Source: Rhynchonema sp. JSB1_4 (taxonomy: Eukaryota > Nematoda > Chromadorea > Monhysterida > Xyalidae). Taken from it: a stretch of 64,000 bases of DNA. The DNA is taken from positions 16,607 to 80,606 of the forward strand of contig JASAMV010000056.1 of assembly GCA_030248065.1 (NCBI GenBank). Direction: 5' to 3'. The position numbers were made by a program, and so were the translations under genes. Position 1 is the stretch's first letter; each line of letters begins with the position of its first letter. Of the stretch, positions 48,457 through 60,400 are shown in pieces. The notes beneath the pieces were generated by a model. That model worked only from the letters and a program-made list of their open reading frames with translations. It was not told the DNA's origin and did not search any database.

Positions 48457-50234
48457 AGCCCCAGCTATACTTCGTTCTCTCAGAGAACAAAGAACAAATT
48501 CTCGCGCGCTGATTGGTCCACGTATGTTCAACAGCCAATCAGCGCGCGAGAATTTGTTCTTTGTTCTCTGAGAGAACGAAATATAGTTAGGCCTTAAAAC
48601 TGCAGATGGATAAATGTGTGGGATAATGCATGCTGCTGTCGAGGAAGATCTCAAATCTACGTATTTCTTGAATGTATGTGGCACATCACGCGGAATGTCT
48701 GGACAGAATAGCCATTGTTAATCAAAATGGGTGTTCGTTCAACAAGCCACGCAGCTTGTTGCCTGCTTCGACTTCCAACGGGAGTTTCCCTGCGTCTGTA
48801 AGAATGCATGAGGCAACGAAACTAGAAATTTACTATACTACACGGCGCGCGTGAAGGGCTTGTGCATATGTTAACTGTTGATATTACACCGGTAGAGCAC
48901 GCTTTTAGGTTTCCTCGCATCCAGTGCAATTTCGGTTTCTCAGCCACATTACCTATACGTATGTGTGTTGTGGTATCTTGGTCACATTCCTCTACAGATA
49001 CTGTACAAGTCTGACCGAAGTTACAAAAGCGCAATTTTTCCACTTAACTGTCACCATTACTTTCCAAACCTTCGCAGCTCCGCGTCTATCCAATCGTAGT
49101 GATTCGCATCTGATCCGTAAACGCAGTGCGGCCGACAGAATGCCGCGATCACCATCGCAAGCACAGGGATTGCCAAGGGACGAGACGAAAGTGCTGAGGA
49201 AAGTGCTGAAAGTGCGTCTTTGGCTATTCAAAATTATGTTTTAGCCATTTTATGCGACAAAAACAATGTTTCATCTGGTATAAAATATTCTAGCGACTCG
49301 ATTTGAACCAGCAAATCGGTGAGGAAATCATGATCGGCGCTTTTGAACAGCGACCGAATTTGCGATCGCATTTCGATTGTGACACGGACGTGACAATGGA
49401 GGTATAGGTGTTTCTCCTTATGATTTTAAGCACTACTAAGGAATTCAAAACTAGATTTTGATTATTTCGACACAGACGTTGCGTGGCGATCCGAAACTGA
49501 AGGCGCAAGCATGCCGACTGCAAGGCTTTCTCGAAAACGTCGTCCATCTCATGATTCATCACAATATTGTAAGAATATTGATTAATTATTGAATAGTTGA
49601 TTAACTGATCAACTTTATTTGTCATTTCAGGATCGTGTCACCCGTATTTGCGAACGTCTCGGTCAATTGCATTACCGTCGCGGCGCGCCGTTCACGGCCG
49701 ACAACTATCTGGCATTCAAACGCGTCACAATTGATATATTGACCGACGAACAACAGGATAAACACAAAGACCAGGTGCGCAATATTATTGATTCGTTGAT
49801 TATTTAATACAGTAATCAACTTAATGGATCGATTACACTGACTGATTGATTCAGTGATCGATTGTGCAATTTATTCGCTTAAAATACATAACGTTGCGTT
49901 TGTATTCGCAGGACGATGAACTCCTAATGATCACATTGGAGAAAATCATGCGAATCGTGATCAAATGTATGAAGACCGGTTTTATGAAGGAAGCGTCCGG
50001 TGGCAGAAAGGTCAGGCCAAGGCTTGTTCAAAATCACTTTCGTTATTTGTTGTTTTATTCATTCAATACCGGCGAACAGTTTTTTAGAAGGGCATAAGCC
50101 TCAGTTCTAATATGGACGAAGCGTCGCTGTCACATAGCCCGAGCCCGAATCCCAGTCCCAGTCCCGACCCGTCACTGTTGTTGCCCGTCAAAAGTGAACC
50201 GTGTATGGGATCAAGCAAATCACTCAATATCTGA
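46432..50234 (+). CDS. Globin with long N- and C-terminal extensions
   Basis: Ten exons join in frame: 46432-46589, 46736-46847, 48053-48125, 48267-48410, 49078-49211, 49294-49401, 49476-49568, 49631-49774, 49912-50010, 50088-50234; 403 residues. Roughly residues 1-160 are a disordered basic, Ser/Pro-rich extension. The globin domain follows: IGEEIMIGAFEQRPNLRSHF (CD1 Phe), an E helix with KAQACRLQGFLENVV, then ICERLGQLHYRRGAP with proximal His F8. Gln sits at the E7 position. After the H helix comes a tail with a repeated Ser-Pro tract (PSPNPSPSPDPS) and KSEP. Intron 4 starts in a (GT)n run that supplies the donor and contains a foldback. The first ATG could be lower; the start is uncertain because the upstream exon is unknown. 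AATAAA is at 50453. Such extended globins are thought to act in redox signalling or oxygen sensing. Confidence 0.75.
47217..47648. repeat. Long foldback element in globin intron
   Basis: TATAGTCCAGCAACAGCG at the left pairs imperfectly with GTTGTTGTCGGACTATA at the right; arms contain GGCAGCCACACTGCCTGATT-like inverses. It lies in intron 2 of the second globin gene. Confidence 0.6.
48411..48454 (+). repeat. (GT)n microsatellite at an intron donor
   Basis: About 22 GT units begin exactly at the end of exon 4 of the second globin gene and provide its GTGTGTG donor. Confidence 0.9.
48455..48597. repeat. Foldback family E, copy 1
   Basis: A nearly perfect palindrome of about 140 bp: CTTCGTTCTCTCAGAGAAC near the left end, GCGCGCTGATTGG in the arms, and the inverse. 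A second copy is at 55488-55632. Confidence 0.9.
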
Positions 50235-50859
50235 ACGGGTCCACGAGACTTTGAAGAAATGATTCTTTTTACCGAGTGGTGATGTTTTTTTGTATTAGGT
50301 ACACGTTTCCGCAACGCAATGTGAAAACACGAACAAAATTATTGTTTTCGCAAGAATTTTGCAGATTCAACATTAGGGCCAATATTGTGCATATCACTGA
50401 ACTGAACATATCGCGCATCACAATTTATGTGTATCACGTGTGTGATGAACATAATAAAATATTTTTAATTGAGATGTATCGAGAAACAATCCGGTTACCA
50501 TCAATTCTGGGTGAGACGCTGTCGAATATTCACACGTGCACGAACACAATATATTTTGTTGTTGAGCAAAAGTCATGCAAAGAACTGCATTGAAACTGAA
50601 GTGCGTAAAATAAGTTGACTGACAGAGTTTTATGCAAATCCACGAGTGCACGAAAACACAACATTGCAGTTTTTAATAACTAAACGCTTAAAAAACGCGG
50701 CAATTTATAGGATCTGCTGCAGGAGGCTTTTGTGCTCATGTTCGTTTCAATGCGAGCGAGGCCAAATAGCGAAGAGAAGGCACGCCCACGAACCATGATA
50801 AGAGTTGAGGATGTCTGAAAATGTCAAGTTTTTGGGTGTTATGCGCATTTATTGGAAAA

Positions 50860-53714
50860 TCATTGTAATATATCAATAGTCGCATGAGCGTGAGAAAAAT
50901 GATGATCTAACTTCAAGTAGACTGTGCTCGGCCGATGGACCAGCGCGTGACCTTGGAGATTCAGGACAAATCTCGCGTATAAATCTCCGTCGGTGGGAAG
51001 AACGCGCACGAACTGCCACTGAAACATTAGTAAAAACTGCTTTTCTTGTGAGAAAAACACTCCCTTGGAGCCTCCAAGGGAGTGTTTTTCTCACTTGGAG
51101 CAGCTTCAGCCCCGCCACTAATGATTTTCTGAGCGAATTGTATTCTTTTCTTCATATTCTACATATTATGAACTTTTGAAGTTTTGTTCACAGTACCAAC
51201 TTGATGGTAAAGAAAATTTTCCATCCATATTTTTTTGATTTTTCATGAAACTGAGTTTACCGATTAGTTTCGGTGTTCAATCGGTCTTCTTTCAGGTTAT
51301 AATAATCATCCTCAGAAAAGAAAAGCAGCAGTTAACAAACGTTTGTGCTGTTCATTTTCAGCGCACTGGACTCAAAAGTGGCTGCCCTGGAGCTCCGAGG
51401 ATTCACAACTAAACAATATAGGCCCATAGCCCCAACCGTCATCACATCCACATCCAACGCCCACAACTCGTGCGTGTTTGCTTGCGGGTCCATTTTCACA
51501 AATGCCCACAACAACCCGTCGTGGTATTCCAGCTGCAAACGGATGGCTTGCGGATAACCGAACTCGTCGTCGGGGTGTAAGGTGGCTGGTGTTTCTGGAA
51601 GTAGATTGGAAGCATCTATGTATGTAGTATCTCTATTGTGAACAAATTTGGCCCGGAAACCGATGGACATGAAATGAGCTGTCTCGGTAAAGGGCTGTTT
51701 GAAAAGAATTATTATGACTACCAACCTCAACTATTGTTCTTGTCAAACAACCTTAGCGCTGATTGAACCAAATACACATGTGAAAATTCACAGCACAATC
51801 ATTAATTTTCCCCAAAAATCAACAAAAAGCACGCAATCAACAGGTGAAATTGTGTCCACGATCACCAAGTTTGATACACCGGCCCTGAGTCTCTCACCTT
51901 TATACTTGCCCCCTCTGTCGACAGTGAAATCAATAATCACACACGATTTACACGTTTGTTCATCGGCAGGTATCACGTATAGACGATCGTTAATGGCACA
52001 CATGGCAAGAGGACCAACCGGGATGCTAGACGATGTGTGTTCGGTGTAGGTGTGAGCCTGAAACATTTCAGTTGGGGTTTCAACTGTGGGTGATATTTTC
52101 GAAACGGTGTAAAGGTCAGTTGGGTGTAAAGATTGGTGGAAAGCTCGGTCGACAGCTCAGTGTGCTAGACCTCGGTGTAAACTTGAAACATTCCACGTTA
52201 ATAACAGGCAATGTTTCACGTTTGCACCGAGCTACGCCGACCGAACTTTACACCGACCTTTACGCCCGACTGACCTTTACACCGTTTCGAAAATTCCACC
52301 CTGTGAAAGATTAGCGATAGTGGCTGGGATTGGGATTGGGGTTGAAACAAGAGAATGCGCATGTGGTCTGTGTTCAGAAGTATGTACAGATTCCACACTT
52401 TTGTGTCACACTAGACGGGACCCGTGCCTGCGGCCCGGCTACAGCGCCGCGCCCGTGCCGTGCCCCCTCCCCCCCCCCGAAGATCCGTTAGCATACCCAA
52501 AGCTACCCGTGAAAATTGACCCGTCCGCCCTTCCGAGGGAGGGGGCCACAGACACACATACATACATACATACATACGTCTTCCTGTTTTAGTAGTATAG
52601 ATTGTGATGTTAGCGGATTGTCCTGGTTAAGAACAGACGAACTGAATTTCACTGAAGTTAAAAATTTCGGAGACGTACAAAGGTACATTCCTACACGAGC
52701 CGTGTGACTAACCAAAGCGTCAATCCTGAACATTTCGTGTCTCGTGCCGAAACCCTCGACATAAACTTCGTGGAATATGAACACCTGAGTGACGAGAAAA
52801 CAATAACTGCTTGAAAAAGAAAGACTTATTTAGTTTCAGCTAAATAAATTATAAAATAAACAGCAAAAACTAAGATAAAACAGTGTAACGGACATCCTTT
52901 CCGTACTGACAGCCGCCGACGAATAGCCTATCAAAAGAATTCGGACGCGATAGTATTTGTCCGGCAATGTCAATTGTGTTGGTGTCGGGGTCCAAAACGC
53001 CGTGCAACATTTTGTTGCGGTTTGGTGGCTGATACATTGAGATCATGTAGTGGTGCTGAAAAAGTAAAAAAAAACATGGTCCGCAGAAGTTCCAAACGTG
53101 GAATGTTTGGTTTGCGAAAATAAGTCGAGGAGCACGATTGAGATTGGTGTCGAGATCAGTACCCGGATTATTTATCGTGGTCGGATCAAAGAACAAAATA
53201 ACAACAATTCCGACATTTATCCAAATTTTGCATATTTTTTCTTCCAGATTTCCGTTATCATACCCATTTTTGCATCGCATGAAGTGACACATGTAACCCG
53301 ATCAGGACATCGGATTCTATCGGGATTTGAAATGCTCCGGATCGGGATCCCGTTCGAGCTCTTTTTAGGCTCCTTAGCTATGCACAATAAAAACAACAAC
53401 ACTTATCAACTAACCGTCGCCACTTCGTACAAATACCAGGTTCGGCTGCCGAATTTCGGTCCCTTCACAAGATAGTAGACTATCTGGCCACTGGATAGAT
53501 CATAACCCTGAAATCACTGTGTGTTGTTGTCAAGCTCACCGATGCTTCACACAAACAGTATAATAGTTCCCTGAACCTGTATCCGAACGCCACTGTTGTC
53601 CAACGTGTGCGCGTGACCAAAGAACAGCACTGTGCCACTAATCGTGGTGCTGTCGCGCTCAAGCAGCTCATTTTCTATGATTTTCTTGTTTTTGAATAAA
53701 TCAACAAATGCCAT
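50860..53714 (-). CDS. Soluble beta-propeller-like protein, unrecognised
   Basis: Seven exons join in frame: 53714-53577, 53507-53415, 53055-52882, 52784-52713, 52057-51898, 51594-51437, 51018-50860; 317 residues. The start MAFVDLFKNKKIIENELLER carries no signal peptide, so a cytoplasmic location is likely. The body is beta-rich with repeated aromatic-acidic strands: VRIQGYDLSSGQIVYYLV, SRTWYLYEV, DRLFVGGCQYGKD, AMCAINDRLYVIPAD, and ELWALDVDVMTWQFVRV. The last resembles a Kelch blade edge (LWxLDxxTxxW), but the diagnostic double-glycine is not repeated, so Kelch or another propeller are both only possibilities. The last residues include HHFSHAHATID. AATAAA follows on this strand near 50851. 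Intron 4 carries a family B element and intron 6 contains a perfect 23-bp hairpin next to the acceptor of exon 7. Confidence 0.7.
51048..51094. repeat. Perfect short hairpin
   Basis: GTGAGAAAAACACTCCCTT continues to a 23-bp arm mirrored exactly around a single central base, 30 bp upstream of the exon 7 acceptor of the minus-strand propeller-like gene. Confidence 0.9.
52088..52301. repeat. Foldback family B, copy 4
   Basis: Termini GGGTGATATTTTCGAAACGG and inverse; in intron 4 of the propeller-like gene, with TGT on both flanks. Confidence 0.9.
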
Positions 53715-54226
53715 ATAGAATTGTGATTAAATATTTCATTTGCTACCACAAGATATAGTTCGCATTGCAGCAGCACGAAAAAAGCTCAAAAAGCTCACTC
53801 GAACGAGTTGAGGTCAAGCCGGAAAGCTGTAATGTTTCATAGTGTACCGGCGTCTCACTTTACTGATTTTTTAAATGCAGTGCTACAAGATTCGCTCTCG
53901 CTGTGAAATGCGCTTCAATGTGGCGGCGTGACGTCACTTGCGTTGTCATTACACTGCTGCCCACTGTGTATTCCGTGCTTGTCACACAGCGGGTAAAAAC
54001 AAGGGTGGCGTGAGCACCAAAACCATGTTGATGACGCACTTTGAGCATAACGATGACTTTGGCTTTGCTCTGGTGTGGTCATGTGTGTATTGGCGTCTTG
54101 TGGAATTGTTTTCAACAAGTTCATAGATCTGTGATTCGTGATTTAGCCTTGTGTGGCACGCATTGCGTCAGATCTGTGGGTGGAACATTATAGGGTTTCT
54201 GCACCGCCATTGCAGTCTGGCATATT

Positions 54227-54452
54227 GGGTGGAATTTTCGAAACGGTGTAAAGGTCAGTTGGGCGTAAAGGTCGGTGTAAAGTTCGGTCGACAGCTCGGT
54301 CGGCGTAGCTAGGTGTAAACGTGAAACATTGCCTGTTATTAACGTGGAATGTTTCAAGTTTACACCGAGGTCTATCACACTGTGCTGTCGACCGAGCTTT
54401 CCACCGACCTTTACACCCAACTGACCTTTATACCGTTTCGAAAATATCACCC
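54227..54452. repeat. Foldback family B, copy 5
   Basis: Same family and arms; lies between the propeller-like gene and the neuropeptide gene. Confidence 0.9.
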
Positions 54453-54740
54453 TATGAGCCGAAACTGCGCCAACAGGCCTGACGCAAGATCGTAACGTTA
54501 TTACCCTGATTCTCTGACCACGTGCATGGTGTCCAGGGAGCGTTCAGTGCAGTAAACAAATGCTCGTTGTGTATCGTGACTGGATACCAATTGAATTAAA
54601 TCACAACCACACAAAGATGCAGCAATACTTTACTTCTGATAAAAGACTTATCATTTCACCCACTGGTGCGTGATCGAACTCCCAAAACAAATGAACGCGG
54701 TGAATTTCCCCAAAATACGTCAAGCTGACTGTTGCACTAG

Positions 54741-56720
54741 CTAAGCGAAGCGACGTTTCTTCCCAAAATACATATCATTCATGATATGGCGGATGGATTT
54801 CTTGTCGCTCTCAGGGGCACGCTTCTCCACCAAATCCATCCAGGGGTCCTTTTTAACCATATCCATCCAGGGGTCCTTTTTAACCATATCCATCCAGGGG
54901 TCCTTTTTAACCATATCCATCCAGGGGTCCTTTTTAACCATATCCATCCAGGGATCCTTCTTAACCATATCCATCCAGGGGTCCTTCTTCTCCTGCTGAT
55001 ATTTGGGTACGTGATAGCGATGTCGTCCGTTGTAGAAACGTTTGCCTGAATAACAACGGAAAACAGGTATACAAAATGCCGTCATTTTGAAACACGTTGC
55101 GAGAGTTGGGACGCATGAGCCTACAGTATAGACTTGAATCGGTTCACACACAGGCTAAGACAAAAAACCACGACCATTTTTTCGAGCTTTCGGTAGAAAC
55201 ATGCTCTTCTCGAAACTGGTGTTAGTCGCATACTAACGCTTACATTGCCTAAGCTGCGCTAGCTCACCCCAACGTGTGGCACCCCTGATTGCACCTGCCC
55301 AATGTTTGTTGGTCCACGGGCTTGCCCACACGCTGTCCGGACGGGTTCGGCCCAGATATGATCGTTTGCCCATGTGGCTCATTGACTTGGCCCACCAGTC
55401 TGTGGCGAGGGTGCGTTATTAGTTGATAGAAAAAGGTCTCAATTCCACCTGGCTGTACATCTTAACACACGTGATGTATGTAGTCTGAAGGCCTGACTAT
55501 ACTTCGTTCTCTCAGAGAACAATGAACAAATTCTCGCGCGCTGATTGGCTGTTGAACATACATACGTGGACCAATCAGCGCGCGAGAATTTGTTCCTTGT
55601 TCTCTGAAAGAACGAAATATAGTTAGGCCTTTAGTATCCTAATTTTAATCTAACGGGGGAATGCCAAGTAAGCCCCACCCCCGAATAACTAACCAGTGGG
55701 GTCTTATTCGAAAGTTTTTCCTAACAAGCCCTAATCTTTGATGATTTTCAGCATTCTCCGGTAACTTTTTTAATATTTTTGTATGTTAATGCGCAAACAG
55801 TGCAGCTATAATTAGTCACAATGAACATATGTACATACAGTAAGGGCGGGCTCGGGTTGAATCCGGAAATATTTCCTGAGCATAGATTTTTTTGTATTTT
55901 TGCATTCAAATCATGTCCGGTTTCCGGATTTAACCTAAGTTCGCCCTAAGTAGTTCACCGACCTACTCCAACGCCTCTCTTGCCGAACAAATGTCTGCCA
56001 GTCCAATCGGTCACGGTGCTGATTCGGCCCAATGGTCGTTTGCCAATCCCACCTAGTGTGGCCTTCCAAACGTGGGACTGGTAGCCGGGCGGCACTGCAA
56101 CAGAGGGACACACTTTGTTTTGACTCAGATCAGCTTCGAGATTAGGTTGGGCTAATCGGAATGTTAAATCCGAGTAACAAACGGGTAGGTTTCGGTAATT
56201 GGAATACTTTAAGTACATAGGAAATCACTTTGACCCAATTTTGTGATAAGACGTTGCTTAGTCTGACATTTCTCAATGCGTTCCGGTCGACAACGTGTCA
56301 CACGTGTCAGAGAAGGATACGTAAACACAGCGCTGCCAAAGACAATGTATTTGGGAATGTACACTGAGTGCAGTGATGTTGGTCTGTTTCGCGCTGCTTT
56401 CGTAGACAGAACAATCCGCTAGGGCTCGTCAGTGCGAACGCCCGTGGTTAATTCGCCTCCAAAATAGCTTTATGTTAGGCTAGCCGGTGCGAAGCTATAT
56501 AATATGAAAAATAATCCAAAAAACTCTGCTTACGAAGTCCTTTCTCGGCGCCGGCTGTCCGTTTCCCAAATCGCAGGTCGGTTGACCAGTCGGGCATCGT
56601 TCCGAACGCGGACCGTTTGCCAAGACGCAGTTCGGTGGCGAAATCGGGCAGATTATTGCTAACTACCGCCATCGTCCGTCTTTTCTCCGATGGATCCTGT
56701 GGAGCGAGTAGTCTTGCCAT
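54741..56720 (-). CDS. Multi-peptide neuropeptide precursor (5' end missing)
   Basis: Exons 56720-56534, 56094-55963, 55399-55268 and 55045-54741 join in frame; an acceptor at 56696 (CTCCACAG|GATCC) may be the true left end of the first, since no signal peptide is visible. Predicted cleavage and amidation sites (GKR/GKK): LPDFATELRL-amide, MPDWSTDLRF-amide, a peptide ending TDWTGRHLF-amide, one ending WWAKSMSHM-amide, one ending AIRGATRW-amide, and SIRHIMNDMYF-amide. They share a D-(W/F)-x-x-x-hydrophobic pattern in part. The last exon also holds six tandem copies of DPWMDMV (the sixth DPWMDLV) separated by KK, encoded by a 27-bp repeat at about 54826-54990. The peptides are not a family I recognise. 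Expected role: secreted signalling peptides in neurons or endocrine cells. Confidence 0.8.
54826..54990 (-). repeat. 27-bp coding tandem repeat (six units)
   Basis: Six near-identical units encode DPW-M-D-M/L-V-KK/EK in the neuropeptide precursor. The near identity at synonymous sites indicates a recent expansion or homogenisation. Confidence 0.95.
55488..55632. repeat. Foldback family E, copy 2
   Basis: AAGGCCTGACTATACTTCG at the left, inverse at the right; arms nearly identical to copy 1 at 48455. Confidence 0.9.
55842..55949. repeat. Short foldback with TCCGG arms
   Basis: AGGGCGGGCTCGGGTTGAAT pairs with the inverse region ATTTAACCTAAGTTCGCCCT; the loop contains TTTTTTTGTATTTTTGCATT. Located in an intron of the neuropeptide gene. 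Confidence 0.75.
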
Positions 56721-56812
56721 CTTAAGCGTATAATTATTCTAAATTCGCTGCAGCACAGTAAAATACGCCCCATGATTAATGTCAAGTTCGAAACCCAAAA
56801 ATCAACTTTTGC

Positions 56813-57156
<344 letters not shown>

Positions 57157-57163
57157 CCAAAGC

Positions 57164-57220
57164 CTAAACTCACACGGTTGACTGAGTGATCAGAATGCCC
57201 GGCTCCCTCTTCTTTTCCAG
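57164..57220 (-). repeat. Inverted duplicate of a globin-gene exon end
   Basis: The reverse complement of this segment matches 46545-46599 with one or two differences. The copied piece comprises the last 45 bp of the first exon of the extended globin gene, its GTGAGT donor and a few intron bases. It may be a relic of a duplicated or transposed gene piece. Confidence 0.75.
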
Positions 57221-57303
57221 TGTGAATTATGTGAATTATGAATTATAGTGAATTATGCACAAACCAAATTTAAAAAAACACAAAACAACACAACTAACAA
57301 CAG

Positions 57304-57423
57304 CCTCTGCGTCAGCGCAGCAGACTCGGTCGTCCAACGCCACCAACACCAGCGTTACGCCCAAAACCACCCGGTGGTAGGTCATTGCGACGTAAGAAGC
57401 GCGGTTTTGGTCAGACCAAATAA
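57304..57423 (+). CDS. Candidate 3' exon, basic Pro-rich C-terminus
   Basis: After a CTAACAACAG acceptor, 39 codons encode a basic, Pro/Arg-rich segment (LGRPTPPTPALRPKPPGG, then RRKKRGFGQTK) and stop at TAA within an AATAAA signal. A GTAAGA donor also occurs inside (CGAC|GTAAGA). No upstream partner exon was found, so it stays a candidate. Confidence 0.3.
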   Translation, partial: PLRQRSRLGRPTPPTPALRPKPPGGRSLRRKKRGFGQTK

Positions 57424-60400
57424 AATTGATCGAAGGTGCTCCAAACAGGAAGTGCTAGCTAGATTAATGTGCCTAAACACTACAATGCATGGTGTAGTGA
57501 TACCGTTAGTCAGTTAGTCACGCAGAAACAAAGTTCCGCTACCATGGTAAAATGTCATAGCGTTTCTACAACAAGTAGGCTCTAATTAATGAAATAGAAT
57601 ACAAAAAATGTCCATCAATATCGTCATTAGGATGCGTGGTACAGGATGCAATCACGGTCCCATTGTTTTCTCACAGCATTATAGCCGAATGCGACATCGT
57701 TAACGAGTGGCGGCCGACCGCACACTCTGATTAGGGATGCGGTAACAAGTTTTTTGTGCTATGGTCTTTCCTTATTATATTGGTTCAAACACCCACTCAA
57801 TCCAGTTGCTCCTAGCTAAGGTCGAAATTGTGCGATTCACCTTGAAAATGCAAAGAAAGAGAAATCAGACATCACGTAAGAAGCCGGCGCACGAAACAAT
57901 GTTGCTGGCTTCTGGTGACGATGGCGTCGTGCATGTCGAGTGTGTGATTTCTCTTTTTTTTGCATTTTCAAGGTGAGTCATGGTATTTCGACCTCCGCTG
58001 GGAGTTGGCTTACAAATGTTGACACGGGTTCCTTTGACTCGCATAAGAAGGAAATACTACGCTGTATGTGTGTTGTGTGGCACCGGGCGACCAGCTTTTG
58101 TCGTTAAAGTGACTCTTCAATTGAATGTTGACCGCGTTTGTTTGCAGCCATATTTTTAGAAAATGAAGGCAAGGTATCAGAAACCCAGATTTAGGGAATG
58201 GATTTTCAACTCGTTGCTTTGTGATGTTTCACGGAGCCCACATATTTTCACAGGAGGAGAAAAAATGAAGAAAGTTTGAGGCGGGCTTGTGCAAGACACA
58301 AGGTAATCCACTCTTAGATATTTTCAGCGTTTTATGCACAGACGTTTCTCTGATAAACGAGACATGAAGCATTGTACGAAACGCCAGGTGTGACAAATGA
58401 TAAACGAAACACTCCAAAAAATCAAGCCTTTTTGAAGCAACCTTTAACTGCTGTATAATTTTAGGCATCTGTGGTGAATGAAATAAGTTGTCAATTGCAA
58501 GTAAAAATCCTTTAATTGTCCTGTGTTCAGAATGTGCTTTTCGTTTTTCAAAATCCTACACAGCTCACACAATGTTTACCACAACATGCGCAAGGCAGCC
58601 ATTCCACAGCGCACACACACAACAAAGCTTGTGAGCTGAAACATTGCTGTGTTGTCGCTGTGCTGGCTGTGTGTTGTCGTTGTGTGTGCGCTGTGGAATG
58701 GCTGCCTTGCGCATGTTGTACTAAACATTGTGTGAGCTGTGTAGGGGTTTGAAAAACGAAAAGCACATCCTGAACACAGGATAATTAGGGGATTATTATT
58801 TGCAATTGACAACTTATGTCATTTACCACAGATGCCTAAAATTATACAGCAGTAAAAGGGTGCTTCAAGAAGGCTTGATTTTTTGGAGTGTTTCGTTTAT
58901 CATTTGTCAAACCTGGCGTTTCGTACAATGCTTTATATCTCGTTTAACAGAGAAACGTCTGTGTATAAAACGCTGAAAATATCTAAGAGTGGATTACCTT
59001 GTGTCTTGCACAGGCCCGCCTCAAACTTTTTTCATTTTTTCTCCTCCCGTGAAAATATGTGGGCTCCGTGAAACATCACAAAGCAACGAGTTGAAAATCC
59101 ATTCCCTAAATCTGGGTTTCTGACACCTTGTCTTCCTTTTCTGAAAAAATCGCTGCAAACAAACGCGGTCAACATTCAATTGTAGAGGCACTTTAAGCTT
59201 CACTGTTAATGAACTATGACCGTGGCCAAAACAGCTGTCGGACACACTTTGGTGTGTACGGACGGTTATGGTACATTGGATACCATCTTGACCTTTGGAG
59301 AGTCAGAGAGTGGAAATAGAAACAATCAGAAAAGCACGCTGTTTATGCATTCTTTTGTCTTCGACTCAAACCGTCAATTCTGGCCATTAATGCGGCCCAG
59401 CCTGCATCTGTTGTCTACTTCACATCAATTGTGTGCTTTTGATGCCCCAACCACATTGCAAATTGAAGCAGCCCTTAATGAGCCCGCGAAATATTATATG
59501 CATATGACATCAGCGGCAAAATATCCTGCATAATTATATAACTCACTGGATACCTCGACAATCAGAGTTGACGATTTTAAGTCGTGGCAGCTGAGCGGCA
59601 CAAGCCAGCCACAATGCAACACAATGCACACACAGCGAAACCTATAGCCGTCCCATACACATGCATTACACAACAGAGCTGCTGCAGGCACCTGCCTGAC
59701 TGGTCCGAAAGGACATTCAGTCCTGCATTGTACTTTATGTATTGAAAAAATACATACTTTATACCGAAAACAAAGTGCCACATTGACAATAGAAAGTTGC
59801 GCTGTCGTGCGAGCCGGGGTGGTGCCAGTTTGTCGATCGGTCCGCTGTCAAAGTTCGATGTCGAATTTAAAACGGATTTTCTCATTCACGCGCAGTGAAC
59901 AGCAAATCCAAATCCTTCGGCAATCACAGTTTTAAGCCGTAAGATGATGCAAAAGCGCGATAAAACTCATTTAACATGGAATGGACACGAAGCACTTTTA
60001 ATCTCCTTTTCCAAAGACGCAATGAAACTATTCTTCGGCAGTGGTTATGATGAAAAAATACACACGCAACACAGCGAAGCGTAGAATGATTATAAAAGTA
60101 GACATGTAAATCGCTAAGACCCGATTTTGTCATTAAACATTTGCAATGGCCCTTGACAAAGTGCGGGCTCATTCATTAAATCCAATCCCGCTTGACCGAG
60201 TTCATGAGGTTGGAGTATGTAGGTAAAGCGAGAGGTTAGAGGTCGGGAAAGTGATAAGGTTAGAGCAGAGGCACAGACCGTTCAGTGGGTAGCACTACTA
60301 CAGTTGGGGCACACACGTGGGCACACGAAATTAAATCAAGTTAGCAAATGCAAGGTAGCCTAACTAAAAATACTGCAAATTTTCGATTCGTCCATAATGT

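Noticed and set aside
54781..55049. Plus-strand frames opposite the neuropeptide repeat
   Set aside because: They mirror the 27-bp tandem repeat; only the minus strand gives consistent splice phases, cleavage sites and a sensible protein.
58516..58812. Cys/His-rich frames on both strands near 58.6 kb
   Set aside because: They lie at the centre of the large foldback and are mirror images of each other.
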